A DNA stretch of 64,000 nucleotides from positions 310,001-374,000 of the forward strand of contig BSBG01000003.1 of assembly GCA_030159235.1 (NCBI GenBank), given 5' to 3'. The notes under the pieces were generated by a model, which saw nothing but the letters and a program-made list of their open reading frames with translations, had not been told where the DNA came from and searched no databases. The number at the start of each line of letters is the position of its first letter. Position 1 is the stretch's first letter. Origin of the DNA: Bacillus safensis. GTDB taxonomy: Bacteria > Bacillota > Bacilli > Bacillales > Bacillaceae. The position numbers and the translations under genes were made by a program. This document shows, piece by piece, positions 29,461 to 39,539 of the stretch.

Positions 29461-29484
29461 AAATGACGTGAAACAAGGTATAGT
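29456..29484 (+). promoter_or_regulatory. Sigma-A promoter of recA
   Basis: TTGGCA (29456-29461), 17 bases, TATAGT (29479-29484). The -35 overlaps the end of the cinA-recA hairpin. Confidence 0.75.
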
Positions 29485-29520
29485 ATAGATAGTGGAATTG
29501 ATAAAGGAGGAAACAATAGA

Positions 29521-30564
29521 ATGAGTGATCGTCAAGCAGCCTTAGATATGGCTCTTAAACAAATAGAAAAACAGTTTGGTAAAGGCTCTATTATGAAACT
29601 AGGAGAGAAAACAGATACACGTATTTCAACAGTACCGAGTGGTTCGTTAGCACTTGATACTGCGCTAGGAATAGGCGGATATCCCCGTGGCCGTATTATC
29701 GAAGTATATGGTCCAGAGAGTTCCGGTAAAACGACAGTAGCACTTCATGCCATTGCTGAGGTTCAGCAGCAGGGAGGACAAGCTGCATTTATTGATGCAG
29801 AGCATGCTCTTGATCCAGTTTACGCTCAAAAACTAGGTGTCAACATTGATGAACTGCTACTTTCTCAGCCGGATACAGGAGAACAAGCGCTTGAAATTGC
29901 AGAAGCTCTTGTCCGCAGTGGTGCAGTTGATATTGTTGTTATTGACTCTGTAGCTGCTCTTGTACCAAAAGCAGAGATTGAAGGAGACATGGGTGATTCA
30001 CACGTTGGTCTTCAAGCACGTTTGATGTCCCAAGCACTTCGTAAACTATCAGGTGCCATTAATAAATCAAAAACAATTGCCATCTTTATTAACCAAATTC
30101 GTGAAAAAGTTGGAGTCATGTTCGGTAACCCTGAAACAACGCCAGGTGGACGTGCGCTGAAGTTCTATTCGTCTGTTCGTTTAGAAGTGCGCCGTGCTGA
30201 ACAGCTGAAACAGGGCAATGACATCATGGGGAATAAAACGAGAATTAAAGTGGTGAAAAACAAAGTAGCACCGCCATTCCGTATTGCAGAAGTAGACATT
30301 ATGTACGGTGAAGGGATCTCGAAAGAGGGAGAAATCATCGACCTTGGAAGCGAACTAGATATCGTACAAAAGAGCGGCGCTTGGTATTCTTACCAAGAGG
30401 AACGTCTTGGACAAGGCCGTGAAAATGCGAAACAGTTCCTAAAAGAAAACAAAGACATCATGCTGATGATCCAGGAGCAAATTCGCGAGCACTACGGTTT
30501 GGATACAAACGGAGTGAAAGCAGTTGAAGAAGAAGGACAAGAAGAATTGGAGTTTAATAACTAA
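29521..30564 (+). CDS. recA: Recombinase RecA
   Basis: A 347-residue strand-exchange ATPase. Walker [10 protein letters not shown] at about residues 64-72, Walker [13 protein letters not shown], and loop L2 region [28 protein letters not shown] precedes the ATG. Central to homologous repair, transformation and LexA cleavage. Regulated by the upstream SOS box. The acidic C-terminus ([11 protein letters not shown]) is usual. No intein. Confidence 0.99.
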   Translation: MSDRQAALDMALKQIEKQFGKGSIMKLGEKTDTRISTVPSGSLALDTALGIGGYPRGRIIEVYGPESSGKTTVALHAIAEVQQQGGQAAFIDAEHALDPVYAQKLGVNIDELLLSQPDTGEQALEIAEALVRSGAVDIVVIDSVAALVPKAEIEGDMGDSHVGLQARLMSQALRKLSGAINKSKTIAIFINQIREKVGVMFGNPETTPGGRALKFYSSVRLEVRRAEQLKQGNDIMGNKTRIKVVKNKVAPPFRIAEVDIMYGEGISKEGEIIDLGSELDIVQKSGAWYSYQEERLGQGRENAKQFLKENKDIMLMIQEQIREHYGLDTNGVKAVEEEGQEELEFNN

Positions 30565-30592
30565 AAAGACGCTGAAAAGCGTCTTTTTTTTA
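30563..30592 (+). terminator. Terminator after recA
   Basis: Stem AAAAGACGC / GCGTCTTTT with a 6-base loop and T tract. Confidence 0.92.
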
Positions 30593-30667
30593 CATTTACA
30601 TGGCAGCTGGCAGGTCAAAAGTTTTGTCTTTGCTTGAAATAACGACTTACGCCTCAGTCTGACTAGC

Positions 30668-30696
30668 TTGACAAGTATTTCCGACACAATTACAAT
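30668..30696 (+). promoter_or_regulatory. Sigma-A promoter of rny
   Basis: TTGACA (30668-30673), 17 bases, TACAAT (30691-30696). It leaves a leader of about 160 bases before rny. Another TTGACA near 30747 has no good -10. I see no gene in this 300-base gap. Confidence 0.75.
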
Positions 30697-30864
30697 GGGA
30701 ATGTATCACTTGTTTTTCTTAACATGATTGATAACTAATTTAAACTTGACAAGGGCAGTGAGGATCTCATTCCCTGTGAAGGCCCTGTATGTTGAGACAC
30801 AAAACAATGTACATGCCGACACTTTATTTGTAAAACCAAGTTCATAGCAAGAGGAGGTGAAAAT

Positions 30865-32427
30865 ATGTCGCCTACGATGTTTACGATCATCTCCATTTTG
30901 CTGAGCCTAATCTGTTTAGTTGTTGGCTACTTTGTTCGTAAAACCATTGCAGAAGCAAAAATATCCGGCGCAAGAAACATGGCCGAACAAATTGTTGAGG
31001 ATGCAAAGCGTGATGCGGAAGCATTGAAGAAAGAAGCACTCTTGGAAGCGAAAGATGAAATTCATTCGTTTCGTGTAGAGGCGGAGCAAGAAGTTCGTGA
31101 AAGACGTAATGAGCTTCAAAGACAAGAAAACCGTTTACTTCAAAAAGAGGAAAATCTTGATCGCAAAGACGAATCTTTAGATAAACGGGAGTCCCTGTTG
31201 GAGAAGAGAGATCATTCTCTGAATGAACGACAACAACATATTGAAGAGATGGAAAGCAAAGTGGATGATATGATTCGTTTGCAGAAAGCCGAGTTGGAAC
31301 GCATTTCAAGTCTAACTCGAGATGAAGCGAAACAAATCATTCTGGATCAAGTTGAAAATGAGCTTTCCCACGACATTGCAGTCATGACGAAAGAATCTGA
31401 AAACCGAGCGAAAGAAGAAGCTGACAAAAAGGCGAAAAACATTCTTTCACTTGCGTTACAGCGTTGTGCAGCTGATCATGTGGCTGAAACAACGGTATCT
31501 GTAGTCAATCTTCCAAATGATGAGATGAAAGGTCGTATTATCGGACGTGAAGGACGAAATATCCGTACGTTAGAAACGTTAACAGGTATTGACTTGATCA
31601 TAGATGATACACCTGAAGCTGTCATACTATCGGGCTTTGATCCGATTAGACGTGAAACAGCGAGGATAGCTCTGGACAAGCTAGTCCAGGATGGCCGCAT
31701 TCATCCTGCACGAATTGAAGAAATGGTGGAAAAATCACGCCGTGAAGTCGATGATTATATCCGCGAGATGGGTGAGCAAACGACATTCGAAGTCGGGGTT
31801 CACGGTCTGCATCCGGATCTTATCAAAATTCTCGGCCGCTTAAAATTCCGTACAAGTTATGGACAAAATGTCCTGAAGCATTCAATTGAGGTTGCACATC
31901 TTGCAGGTCTCATGGCTTCAGAGCTTGGAGAAGATGCAAAGCTTGCAAAACGAGCAGGTCTTCTGCATGACATTGGAAAAGCCATTGATCATGAAGTAGA
32001 AGGAAGCCACGTAGAAATTGGCGTTGAGCTTGCGACGAAATATAAAGAGCATCCTGTTGTCATCAACAGTATTGCCTCTCACCATGGTGACCAAGAACCG
32101 ACATCTATTATCGCTGTTCTTGTTGCGGCAGCTGATGCATTATCTGCAGCACGCCCTGGTGCAAGAAGTGAGACGCTTGAAAATTACATTCGGAGACTTG
32201 AGAAATTAGAAGATATCTCTGAATCTTATGAAGGTGTTGAAAAATCGTTTGCGATACAGGCTGGACGTGAAGTACGTATTATGGTGAAGCCAGATTCAAT
32301 TAATGATCTTGAAGCTCACCGTCTAGCAAGGGATATTCGTAAGCGAATTGAGGACGAGCTCGATTACCCTGGTCACATTAAAGTGACAGTCATTCGAGAA
32401 ACTCGCGCAGTAGAGTATGCAAAATAG
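30865..32427 (+). CDS. rny: Ribonuclease Y
   Basis: A 520-residue membrane-anchored endonuclease that starts bulk mRNA turnover. N-terminal membrane helix (about 5-25), a long charged coiled coil to about 200, a KH RNA-binding domain ([15 protein letters not shown]) and an HD domain with the metal pair at about 368-369 ([12 protein letters not shown]). AAGAGGAGGTG precedes the ATG. Neighbour ymdB is conserved. RNase J2 is also encoded in this window. Confidence 0.97.
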   Translation: MSPTMFTIISILLSLICLVVGYFVRKTIAEAKISGARNMAEQIVEDAKRDAEALKKEALLEAKDEIHSFRVEAEQEVRERRNELQRQENRLLQKEENLDRKDESLDKRESLLEKRDHSLNERQQHIEEMESKVDDMIRLQKAELERISSLTRDEAKQIILDQVENELSHDIAVMTKESENRAKEEADKKAKNILSLALQRCAADHVAETTVSVVNLPNDEMKGRIIGREGRNIRTLETLTGIDLIIDDTPEAVILSGFDPIRRETARIALDKLVQDGRIHPARIEEMVEKSRREVDDYIREMGEQTTFEVGVHGLHPDLIKILGRLKFRTSYGQNVLKHSIEVAHLAGLMASELGEDAKLAKRAGLLHDIGKAIDHEVEGSHVEIGVELATKYKEHPVVINSIASHHGDQEPTSIIAVLVAAADALSAARPGARSETLENYIRRLEKLEDISESYEGVEKSFAIQAGREVRIMVKPDSINDLEAHRLARDIRKRIEDELDYPGHIKVTVIRETRAVEYAK

Positions 32428-32459
32428 AGCGGTGCGCTTAGCGCCGCTTTATTTTTTTG
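32428..32459 (+). terminator. Terminator after rny
   Basis: Stem AGCGGTGCGC / GCGCCGCTTT with a TTA loop and a T-rich tail. Read-through to ymdB is possible. Confidence 0.75.
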
Positions 32460-32517
32460 TGTAAATGTGCAACACTGATAAGAAGATCAATTTATAAGAG
32501 AAAGGGTTCAAAAGCGC

Positions 32518-33312
32518 ATGAAAATATTATTTGTTGGAGATATCGTCGGTTCACCTGGCAGAGAGACACTGAAAGAATATTTGCCAAAGCTAAAGAAAAA
32601 ATATCAGCCACACTTTACCATTGTCAACGGAGAAAATGCTGCTCACGGGAAAGGTCTGACTGAAAAAATCTATCATGAACTGCTGCAAGCAGGAGCTGAT
32701 GTGCTCACAATGGGCAACCATACATGGGACAAAAGAGACATTTTCGATTTCATCGATGACGCAGCCAATATGGTTCGTCCTGCCAACTTCCCGGAAGGTA
32801 CACCTGGAAAAGGTCTTACGTTTATTAAAAAACAAGGAAAAGAACTGGCTGTCATCAATCTGCAAGGACGTACATTTTTACCGCCAATTGACTGCCCATT
32901 TCAAAAGGTAGATGAATTAATTGCGGAAGCATCTAAACGTACACCGTTTATTTTTATTGATTTTCATGGTGAAGCCACAAGTGAAAAGCAAGCAATGGGC
33001 TGGTATACAGATGGCCGTGCATCATGTGTTGTTGGAACGCATACACATGTTCAAACAGCAGATAACCGCGTATTGCCAAAAGGAACTGCGTATATTTCAG
33101 ATGTCGGAATGACAGGACCTTATGATGGCATTTTAGGGGTTGATCGAGAAACGATCATAAAACGATTCAAAACAAGTCTCCCAGTTCGTTTTGAAATTGC
33201 AGAAGGCCGCACGACATTAAGTGCAGTGATCGTAGAAATTGACGAACAGTCGAAAAAAGCTGTCAAAATTGATCGAATTTTGATAAATGATGACCATATT
33301 TTCTTTGAATAA
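32518..33312 (+). CDS. ymdB: Metallophosphodiesterase YmdB
   Basis: A 264-residue calcineurin-like phosphodiesterase. Predicted metal ligands are Asp8 (VGDIVG), Glu39-Asn40 (NGENAAHG), Asn67 (MGNHTWD), His150 region (IDFHGEATSEK) and the two His of GTHTHVQTAD. In B. subtilis it cleaves 2',3'-cyclic nucleotides and affects biofilm, motility and nanotubes. AAAGGG lies about 12 bases before the ATG. Confidence 0.95.
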   Translation: MKILFVGDIVGSPGRETLKEYLPKLKKKYQPHFTIVNGENAAHGKGLTEKIYHELLQAGADVLTMGNHTWDKRDIFDFIDDAANMVRPANFPEGTPGKGLTFIKKQGKELAVINLQGRTFLPPIDCPFQKVDELIAEASKRTPFIFIDFHGEATSEKQAMGWYTDGRASCVVGTHTHVQTADNRVLPKGTAYISDVGMTGPYDGILGVDRETIIKRFKTSLPVRFEIAEGRTTLSAVIVEIDEQSKKAVKIDRILINDDHIFFE

Positions 33313-33351
33313 ATGTTCACATATTTATTTCAGAAAAATATTAATCAGAAA

Positions 33352-33381
33352 GAAGGAATATGTGCCCTCTATCGTGAATAT
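33352..33381 (+). promoter_or_regulatory. Sigma-H promoter of spoVS
   Basis: GAAGGAATA (33352-33360) then 12 bases and CGTGAATAT (33373-33381), matching RnAGGAwWW-N12-RnnGAATww except for the first base of the -10. spoVS is sigma-H dependent in B. subtilis. Confidence 0.7.
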
Positions 33382-33514
33382 AGTAAAAATGGTAGGTAGC
33401 CTGCTATTTTTGAAAAACATTTTGGGGATGGGATTTCAAAAAAATAGCATCATCTAACAAAGATTGTTCTAATGAACACTCACTTATCCATTGTAAATTT
33501 AAGGGGGAGCAGAA

Positions 33515-33775
33515 ATGGAAATTTTAAAAGTTTCAGCAAAGTCAAATCCGAATTCAGTAGCAGGAGCATTAGCCGGCGTTTTACGTGAACGCGGTGCAGC
33601 AGAAATACAAGCAATTGGCGCTGGAGCGCTGAATCAGGCGGTCAAAGCGGTTGCCATTGCAAGGGGATTTGTTGCACCAAGCGGAGTGGATTTGATATGC
33701 ATTCCAGCCTTTACTGACATTCTTATCGATGGAGAAGAAAGAACAGCCATCAAATTGATTGTTGAGCCACGATAA
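33515..33775 (+). CDS. spoVS: Stage V sporulation protein S
   Basis: An 86-residue Alba-like protein (EILKVSAKSNPNSVAGALAGVLRERG), one of the most conserved spore-former proteins. AAGGGGGAG precedes the ATG. It affects coat assembly, septation and cell division in B. subtilis; the mechanism is not settled and nucleic-acid binding is suspected. Confidence 0.98.
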   Translation: MEILKVSAKSNPNSVAGALAGVLRERGAAEIQAIGAGALNQAVKAVAIARGFVAPSGVDLICIPAFTDILIDGEERTAIKLIVEPR

Positions 33776-33793
33776 TTCTAATTTTATTATTTT

Positions 33794-33830
33794 CAACCTG
33801 CTTACATCATGTAAGCGGGTTGTTTTTGTT
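33794..33830 (+). terminator. Terminator after spoVS
   Basis: Stem CAACCTGCTTAC / GTAAGCGGGTTG with a 5-base loop, then TTTTTG. Confidence 0.88.
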
Positions 33831-33977
33831 TACCGCTATACATTTCTTATATAACTTATTCAGTTCGTGAAATAGATAAAAATGACATATTGAAGCTTGC
33901 ATTTTTTCACCATGATGATAAATTAAGATTAAGTTGAAACTACTTCATCAAAAATAAATATTTAAGTAGGTGAAATA

Positions 33978-36900
33978 ATGATTGAAGCTTTTTTGAAAAG
34001 AGGAAAGCTTGTTTTTATTTTATTTTTTATCGTTCTCATTGCTGGCGGCTATTTATTTACGCAGCTTCCTAAACGAGAACTGCCAGAATTCCAGGCGAAT
34101 ATCGTCACGATTTCTACCATTTTTCCTGGTGCGGATGCAACACAGGTGGAAAGTGATGTCACCAATAAGCTGGAATCAGCTCTAACTGATATCAATGGTG
34201 TAGAGAAAACAAGCTCTGTTTCTGCCATTGGTTTCTCAAATATTGTACTTGAGATTGATGATCAAGCTGATTTTCAAAAGGTAGCAAGTCAAATTAAGAA
34301 TGAAACCACAGGTGCTGCTTCTTCATTTCCTGACGGGGTGATGGAGCCGGATGTCAAGGATGAGTTCGGTAACATACCAGTTGGTTCTTACATGATTGTG
34401 TCGAGTCAATCATCTGACTTAGCAAAAAGTCAGGAATCGCTGCGTTCGTTGAAGGAAAAAGTAGAAGACATTAAAGGGGTAGACAGTGTCGTAATCAAAG
34501 GATTCAATAACAAACAAGCGGTATTAAACTTAGATTCAAGTAAGCTGGAAGATGAAGGGTTAAGCGTGACTGATGTCACAAATGCCATCAAAGAGGAATT
34601 TGACACAGCTCCACTAGGTGACATTCGGACAGGCAAAGAGAAGGTCAAGCTGTCCATCGATACATATGATCGCTTAGATCAAGTTAAAAAGATTGAGCTT
34701 TTCTCAAAAACGAACCGAGAGCCAGTCACAATTAGTCAGCTTGGCAGCTTAAAAGAAGTAGAAAAAGAGAAAAGTGATATTGTATCGTATAACGGAAAGC
34801 CTGCCTATTCATTTACTGTGAATATAAAACCAGGGCTTGATATTCCTAAAATGTATGACAAGGTCAGTGATGTCATTGAGAAAGAAAAGCAGCTGCCAAA
34901 TGGGGTGGCGTGGGTAGACTACTATTCACAAAAAAGTGAAGTGGATGCCATTTTTAATGATTTACTAAAAGAAGCCATTGTTGCGGTCATTGCTGTCATT
35001 ATCGTCACCACACTTGGTCTCACCATTGGCGGAGCATTGATCGTTTCACTTGCCATTCCATTATCAATCACAATTGGGACGATTCCGCTGCCATTTTTAC
35101 AAGTGGACCTCAATCAAATTTCGATTATCGGCTTTATCATTGCCTTAGGGATACTTGTGGATGATGCCATTGTCGTGAACGATAACATTTTAAGGCAGAT
35201 GAAAAAATACGAAAGTCCGCTTAAAGGAACGATTGCAGGGGTGAAAGAGGTCGCAGGGTCCATTTTGACATCGACACTTGCTGTTGTGTTTGCCTTCTTG
35301 CCACTTGTTTTCCTATCAGGTGCAAACGGATCATTTATTCGCGCGTTACCGTCTGTTCTAGTCACAACTGTGCTTGCGTCTATGGTGATTTCGCTGACAC
35401 TTGTGCCGGTCTATCAATATACTGTGAACAGAAAAAGAAAGAACAAGAAGATTCAAAAAGAGCCGGGATTCCTAGGCAAACCATTAAAAAGGCTGGCTGA
35501 TTTCTATGCAGATCGTGTGCTGACAAACATTGTGAAGCGGCCGCTTCTGATTGGACTTAGTGGTTTGCTCGTTGCAACACTTGCCTTTTTACTTATTTTC
35601 GTCACACCATTTGAATTTTTCCCTGCGGCGAATAAAAAAGAAGTGGTTGTCACTGTCACACTTCCTAGTGAAACAACATTAGACAAAACAAATGAAACAC
35701 TAGAGAAAATAGAGCAAGAGATCAAACAGCAAAAAGGAATTGAAGAAACAGCGATTTTTGCAGGCGGCGGTGTCCCGAGCCTGTTTAATGAAAGTATTTC
35801 AAATGCAAGTGACCATACGGGTCAAATTGTCGTGAGAGTAGACAATGATCAGATGACAAGTAAGGCGTTGATAGATCGTATGACCGAGCCTTTACGTGAG
35901 AAATTCAACGAGGCTGATATCTTTATGAAAACCATTGTTCAAGGTCCGCCAACTGGAGCGCCAGTGACAGTAAAGGTTGCGGGTGACTCTTTTTCAAAAC
36001 TCATTGATGTCAAAAAAACGCTGACAAATGAAATGAAAGACAAAGGGGCGAGCTTGATCACTGACGATGTCAATGAGCCGGTAAAAACGATCTCCTTTGA
36101 ACTAAACCGTAACCGAATGGCAGAGGATGGTCTCAGTGCTCAGTTTGTCAGCAGACAGCTTGGTCTTGTAACAGAAGGAATGACATTAGGAACCTTTAAA
36201 CAAGGCACAAATGATATCGATTTAGTAGTGAAACAAGATATGGTCACACATCAAAATGGATTGAAGCTAAAAGAAATCAAGGTGCCTGTGAATACTGAGG
36301 GTGGTATGCCTTCACTAGAACGGCTTAGCCGGTACGTGAAAGAAAAAGAGACAGAGCAGTACGAGAGTATTCCGCATGAAAATGGAGTTCCGACCATTAC
36401 GCTGAAGGCTTACCCCGGTGCGTCAACTTCGTTTAAAGACGATATGAAAGAAGTCGTTCATCAAGTGGGGAAAAGTGCGGCAGCGAAGGATATGACCATT
36501 TCGCAAGGTGGAGAAAATGAAAATCAGACCCAGTTCTTTATTGAAATTAGTCTTTTATTTGCGGTTGTCTTGCTGCTCATTTATGTGACCATCGCTTTCC
36601 AGTTCAATTCATTGATGCTTCCGCTGTTAGTCCTAGGAACGGTATACTTAGCGGTATCAGGCGCCATTATCGGACTGTTTGTCACACAAACACCATTCAG
36701 TTTTATGGCAACAATGGGAATTGTCTCATTGGCGGGTATCGTCGTCCGAAATGCGGTCGTCCTATTCGAATTCATTGAACAGCGGCGCAAGCAAGGGTTT
36801 GATCAACAGACAGCGGTGATTGAAGCGGGAAGAGCAAGAATTAGACCGATTTTGCTCACAGCATTTACAGCCCTGGTTGCCTTAATGCCTGTTGCATTAA

Positions 36901-37019
36901 GTCATGATCCACTTTTTAAACCGCTGGCAATCTGCATTGTATCAGGTGTCTTTTTCTCAACAATTCTTACTTTGTTCATTGTACCAGCCCTATATGTTGC
37001 CGTTTCAAAGAAACGGTAA
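33978..37019 (+). CDS. RND-family efflux transporter (AcrB/SwrC-like)
   Basis: A 1013-residue RND permease with two repeats, each a membrane helix, a large outer domain and five further helices. N-terminal helix at 10-30; IIALGILVDDAIVVNDNI (about 385-402) holds the proton-relay aspartates of helix 4; the second half ends in GIVSLAGIVVRNAVVLFEF and RIRPILLTAFTALVALMPVALS. No membrane-fusion partner or outer-membrane channel is encoded, as expected in a Gram-positive. B. subtilis SwrC (surfactin resistance) is the nearest family type I recall, but orthology is not claimed. It lies alone between two terminators. Confidence 0.9.
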   Translation: MIEAFLKRGKLVFILFFIVLIAGGYLFTQLPKRELPEFQANIVTISTIFPGADATQVESDVTNKLESALTDINGVEKTSSVSAIGFSNIVLEIDDQADFQKVASQIKNETTGAASSFPDGVMEPDVKDEFGNIPVGSYMIVSSQSSDLAKSQESLRSLKEKVEDIKGVDSVVIKGFNNKQAVLNLDSSKLEDEGLSVTDVTNAIKEEFDTAPLGDIRTGKEKVKLSIDTYDRLDQVKKIELFSKTNREPVTISQLGSLKEVEKEKSDIVSYNGKPAYSFTVNIKPGLDIPKMYDKVSDVIEKEKQLPNGVAWVDYYSQKSEVDAIFNDLLKEAIVAVIAVIIVTTLGLTIGGALIVSLAIPLSITIGTIPLPFLQVDLNQISIIGFIIALGILVDDAIVVNDNILRQMKKYESPLKGTIAGVKEVAGSILTSTLAVVFAFLPLVFLSGANGSFIRALPSVLVTTVLASMVISLTLVPVYQYTVNRKRKNKKIQKEPGFLGKPLKRLADFYADRVLTNIVKRPLLIGLSGLLVATLAFLLIFVTPFEFFPAANKKEVVVTVTLPSETTLDKTNETLEKIEQEIKQQKGIEETAIFAGGGVPSLFNESISNASDHTGQIVVRVDNDQMTSKALIDRMTEPLREKFNEADIFMKTIVQGPPTGAPVTVKVAGDSFSKLIDVKKTLTNEMKDKGASLITDDVNEPVKTISFELNRNRMAEDGLSAQFVSRQLGLVTEGMTLGTFKQGTNDIDLVVKQDMVTHQNGLKLKEIKVPVNTEGGMPSLERLSRYVKEKETEQYESIPHENGVPTITLKAYPGASTSFKDDMKEVVHQVGKSAAAKDMTISQGGENENQTQFFIEISLLFAVVLLLIYVTIAFQFNSLMLPLLVLGTVYLAVSGAIIGLFVTQTPFSFMATMGIVSLAGIVVRNAVVLFEFIEQRRKQGFDQQTAVIEAGRARIRPILLTAFTALVALMPVALSHDPLFKPLAICIVSGVFFSTILTLFIVPALYVAVSKKR

Positions 37020-37025
37020 CAATGT

Positions 37026-37066
37026 AAGCGAATCTCCTTTCAATCGGAGATTTGCTTTTTTTTTTA
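37026..37066 (+). terminator. Terminator after RND transporter
   Basis: Stem AGCGAATCTCC / GGAGATTTGCT with an 8-base loop, then a long T tract. Confidence 0.9.
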
Positions 37067-37126
37067 GAAAAATATCCAAAAAAATATGTAGGGTGTTCAT
37101 TTGTATTTATACAGTAGACATTGATG

Positions 37127-37155
37127 TTTACGATTAAAATAAGACGTGTTAAAAT
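37127..37155 (+). promoter_or_regulatory. Candidate promoter of tdh-kbl
   Basis: TTTACG (37127-37132), 17 bases, TAAAAT (37150-37155), 40 bases before the tdh start. Confidence 0.5.
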
Positions 37156-37194
37156 CTGATTGGGAGAAGTTTTTTGACAAAGGGGTTGTACGTC

Positions 37195-38259
37195 ATGTGT
37201 GGAATGATGAAAGCGATTGTTAAAAAAGAAAGCGCTTACGGAGCGGTGCTGATGGAGCTGCCGATTCCAGAAATCAAAGATAATGAAGTATTGATTCAGG
37301 TGAAAGCCACTTCGATATGCGGAACAGACGTGCATATTTATAATTGGGATGACTGGGCAAAGAGTAGAGTCAAAGCGCCCTACATTTTTGGACATGAATT
37401 TACAGGGGAAGTTGTCAAGGCGGGGAAGCAAGTCTCACGAGCAAAAATAGGGGATTTTGTATCGGCTGAGACGCATGTTGTGTGTAATCAGTGCTCTATG
37501 TGTTTAACTGGGCAGCAGCATCTGTGCAGTGAAACGAAAATTTTAGGGGTAGACATTGATGGCTGTTTTGCTGAATATGTCAAAGTACCTGAACAAAATG
37601 TGTGGCACAATCCAGCTCAAATGCCAGTAGAGCTTGCGTCTATACAAGAGCCGCTTGGCAATGCTGTCCATACAGTTTTGCACACACCTGTTTCAGGTAA
37701 ATCAGTGGCGATTTTTGGCTGCGGACCCATCGGTTTAATGGCAATCGCTGTTGCAAAAGCCTCCGGAGCTGTCCAAGTGTTTGCCATTGATAAAAACGAA
37801 TACAGGCTGAATCTTGCCCGAAAAATGGGTGCAGACCATATCGTGGATATCGAAAAAGATGATCCAGTGGCGATCATTAAGAAGCTCACGCGAATGGAAG
37901 GGGCAGACGTGATGTGTGAGATGTCAGGTCATCCGGCAGCCATTAATCAAGCACTTGAAGCTTGTGCAAATGGAGGGAAAGTCAATATACTAAGCCTGCC
38001 AGAACGACCAGTGACAATTGACATTACGAATCAAATTGTGTTTAGGGGATTAACCGTGCAAGGGATCACGGGGAGAAAAATGTTTGAGACGTGGCGTCAA
38101 GTATCTGAGCTATTAAGAACGAATACCATTGATGTACAGCCAGTTGTTACCCATACGCTGCCTTTTGAAGAGTTCGAAAAGGGATTTGAACTCATGAGAA
38201 ACGGTACGTGCGGAAAAGTCGTACTGATGATGCCATCAAATCAAAGGGGGAAGAAATGA
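37195..38259 (+). CDS. tdh: L-threonine 3-dehydrogenase
   Basis: A 354-residue zinc alcohol dehydrogenase that oxidises threonine to 2-amino-3-ketobutyrate. Catalytic zinc site SICGTDVHIYNWD and GHEFTGE, four-Cys structural zinc loop CNQCSMCLTGQQHLC, NAD fold GCGPIGLMA. I take ATG 37195 (MCGMMKAIVKK) about 10 bases after AAAGGGG; TTG 37174 is an alternative. The last codons overlap the kbl start, so the product is passed to Kbl by a co-translated partner. Confidence 0.95.
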   Translation: MCGMMKAIVKKESAYGAVLMELPIPEIKDNEVLIQVKATSICGTDVHIYNWDDWAKSRVKAPYIFGHEFTGEVVKAGKQVSRAKIGDFVSAETHVVCNQCSMCLTGQQHLCSETKILGVDIDGCFAEYVKVPEQNVWHNPAQMPVELASIQEPLGNAVHTVLHTPVSGKSVAIFGCGPIGLMAIAVAKASGAVQVFAIDKNEYRLNLARKMGADHIVDIEKDDPVAIIKKLTRMEGADVMCEMSGHPAAINQALEACANGGKVNILSLPERPVTIDITNQIVFRGLTVQGITGRKMFETWRQVSELLRTNTIDVQPVVTHTLPFEEFEKGFELMRNGTCGKVVLMMPSNQRGKK

Positions 38260-39437
38260 TGAAGGAATTCACGTATTTACAAGATGAATTGGAAGCAATG
38301 AAGCAGCAAGGTACCCACCAAACTTTGAAAGAGATCGACTCAAAACAATCATCCACTGTTACTTTAAATGAACAATCTGTCATACAACTCTCCTCAAATA
38401 ACTACTTAGGACTCACCTCACATCCAAGGCTGATGAAAGCGGCAAAAGAGGCAATTGATGAATTCGGCGCAGGGACAGGATCCGTACGAACCATCGCCGG
38501 CACAATGACGATGCATGAACGTCTTGAAAAAAAGCTTGCTGCATTTAAAAAGACAGAGGCAGCTCTTGTATTCCAATCAGGCTTTACGACGAACCAAGGA
38601 GTCTTATCAAGTATCCTAACAAAAGATGATCTTGTCATTTCGGATGAACTGAACCATGCCTCAATAATTGATGGAATCCGATTAACCAAAGCAGATAAAA
38701 AGGTATACGGTCATTCCAATATGGAAGAGCTTGAGAAGATTTTAAAAAAATCTATGAATTACCGCGTCCGACTCATCGTAACAGACGGTGTGTTCTCGAT
38801 GGATGGAGATATCGCTCCACTTCCTGAGATTGTCAGGCTCGCAGAAGCATATGATGCATTTGTGATGGTAGACGACGCGCATGCCTCGGGCGTGCTTGGT
38901 GAGAATGGCCGCGGGACGGTCAACCATTTTAAACTTGATGGCAGAGTGCACATTCAGGTCGGGACACTTAGTAAGGCTGTTGGCGTGCTCGGCGGCTATG
39001 TGGCTGGTTCGGCGGTTTTAATTGATTATTTAAAACATAAAGCAAGGCCGTTTTTATTCAGCACCTCACATCCACCAGCTGTGACTAGAGCGTGTGAAGA
39101 AGCGATTGAAGTGCTGTTAGATGAACCGGAGCGAATTGATACACTTTGGGAGAACGCCGCATATTTTAAGAAAAAGGTCATCAGCCTTGGATTTCAAGTC
39201 GCCCCAACAGAGACACCGATTATCCCAATCATGATTGGAGATGAAGCACTTACTTTTCGTTTTTCAAAGGCTTTAATAGAACGAGGTGTATTTGCTCAAG
39301 GCATCGCTTTCCCAACTGTAGCAAAAGGCAAGGCAAGAATTAGAGCCATCATCACAGCCGAGCATACAAAAGAAGAACTAGATCGAGCACTGACGATAAT
39401 CGAAGAAGAAGCAAAAAAACTGAACATACTTGATTGA
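38259..39437 (+). CDS. kbl: 2-amino-3-ketobutyrate CoA ligase
   Basis: A 392-residue PLP enzyme (alpha-oxoamine synthase family) that splits aminoketobutyrate with CoA to glycine and acetyl-CoA. VDDAHASGVLGENGRG and the PLP lysine in QVGTLSKAVG are visible. ATG 38259 lies 8 bases after AAAGGGGG and gives the B. subtilis length; ATG 38256 is adjacent. Terminator follows directly. Confidence 0.96.
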   Translation: MKEFTYLQDELEAMKQQGTHQTLKEIDSKQSSTVTLNEQSVIQLSSNNYLGLTSHPRLMKAAKEAIDEFGAGTGSVRTIAGTMTMHERLEKKLAAFKKTEAALVFQSGFTTNQGVLSSILTKDDLVISDELNHASIIDGIRLTKADKKVYGHSNMEELEKILKKSMNYRVRLIVTDGVFSMDGDIAPLPEIVRLAEAYDAFVMVDDAHASGVLGENGRGTVNHFKLDGRVHIQVGTLSKAVGVLGGYVAGSAVLIDYLKHKARPFLFSTSHPPAVTRACEEAIEVLLDEPERIDTLWENAAYFKKKVISLGFQVAPTETPIIPIMIGDEALTFRFSKALIERGVFAQGIAFPTVAKGKARIRAIITAEHTKEELDRALTIIEEEAKKLNILD

Positions 39438-39461
39438 GAGAGCGCAGGCTCTCTTTTTTTG
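39437..39461 (+). terminator. Terminator after kbl
   Basis: Stem AGAGAGC / GCTCTCT with a 4-base loop and T tract. Confidence 0.88.
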
Positions 39462-39539
39462 GTGATATTCTTTCCAATTTTCATCAAATATACCGTTTGT
39501 TATGTATAATGTATGTAAAAAGATCTATTGAGGTAAGTG

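Noticed and set aside
30887..31309. 140-codon minus-strand frame inside rny
   Set aside because: Arises from the repetitive coiled-coil codons of RNase Y.
36976..37431. 151-codon minus-strand frame across the RND end and tdh start
   Set aside because: Covers a terminator and two real genes; translation is not protein-like.
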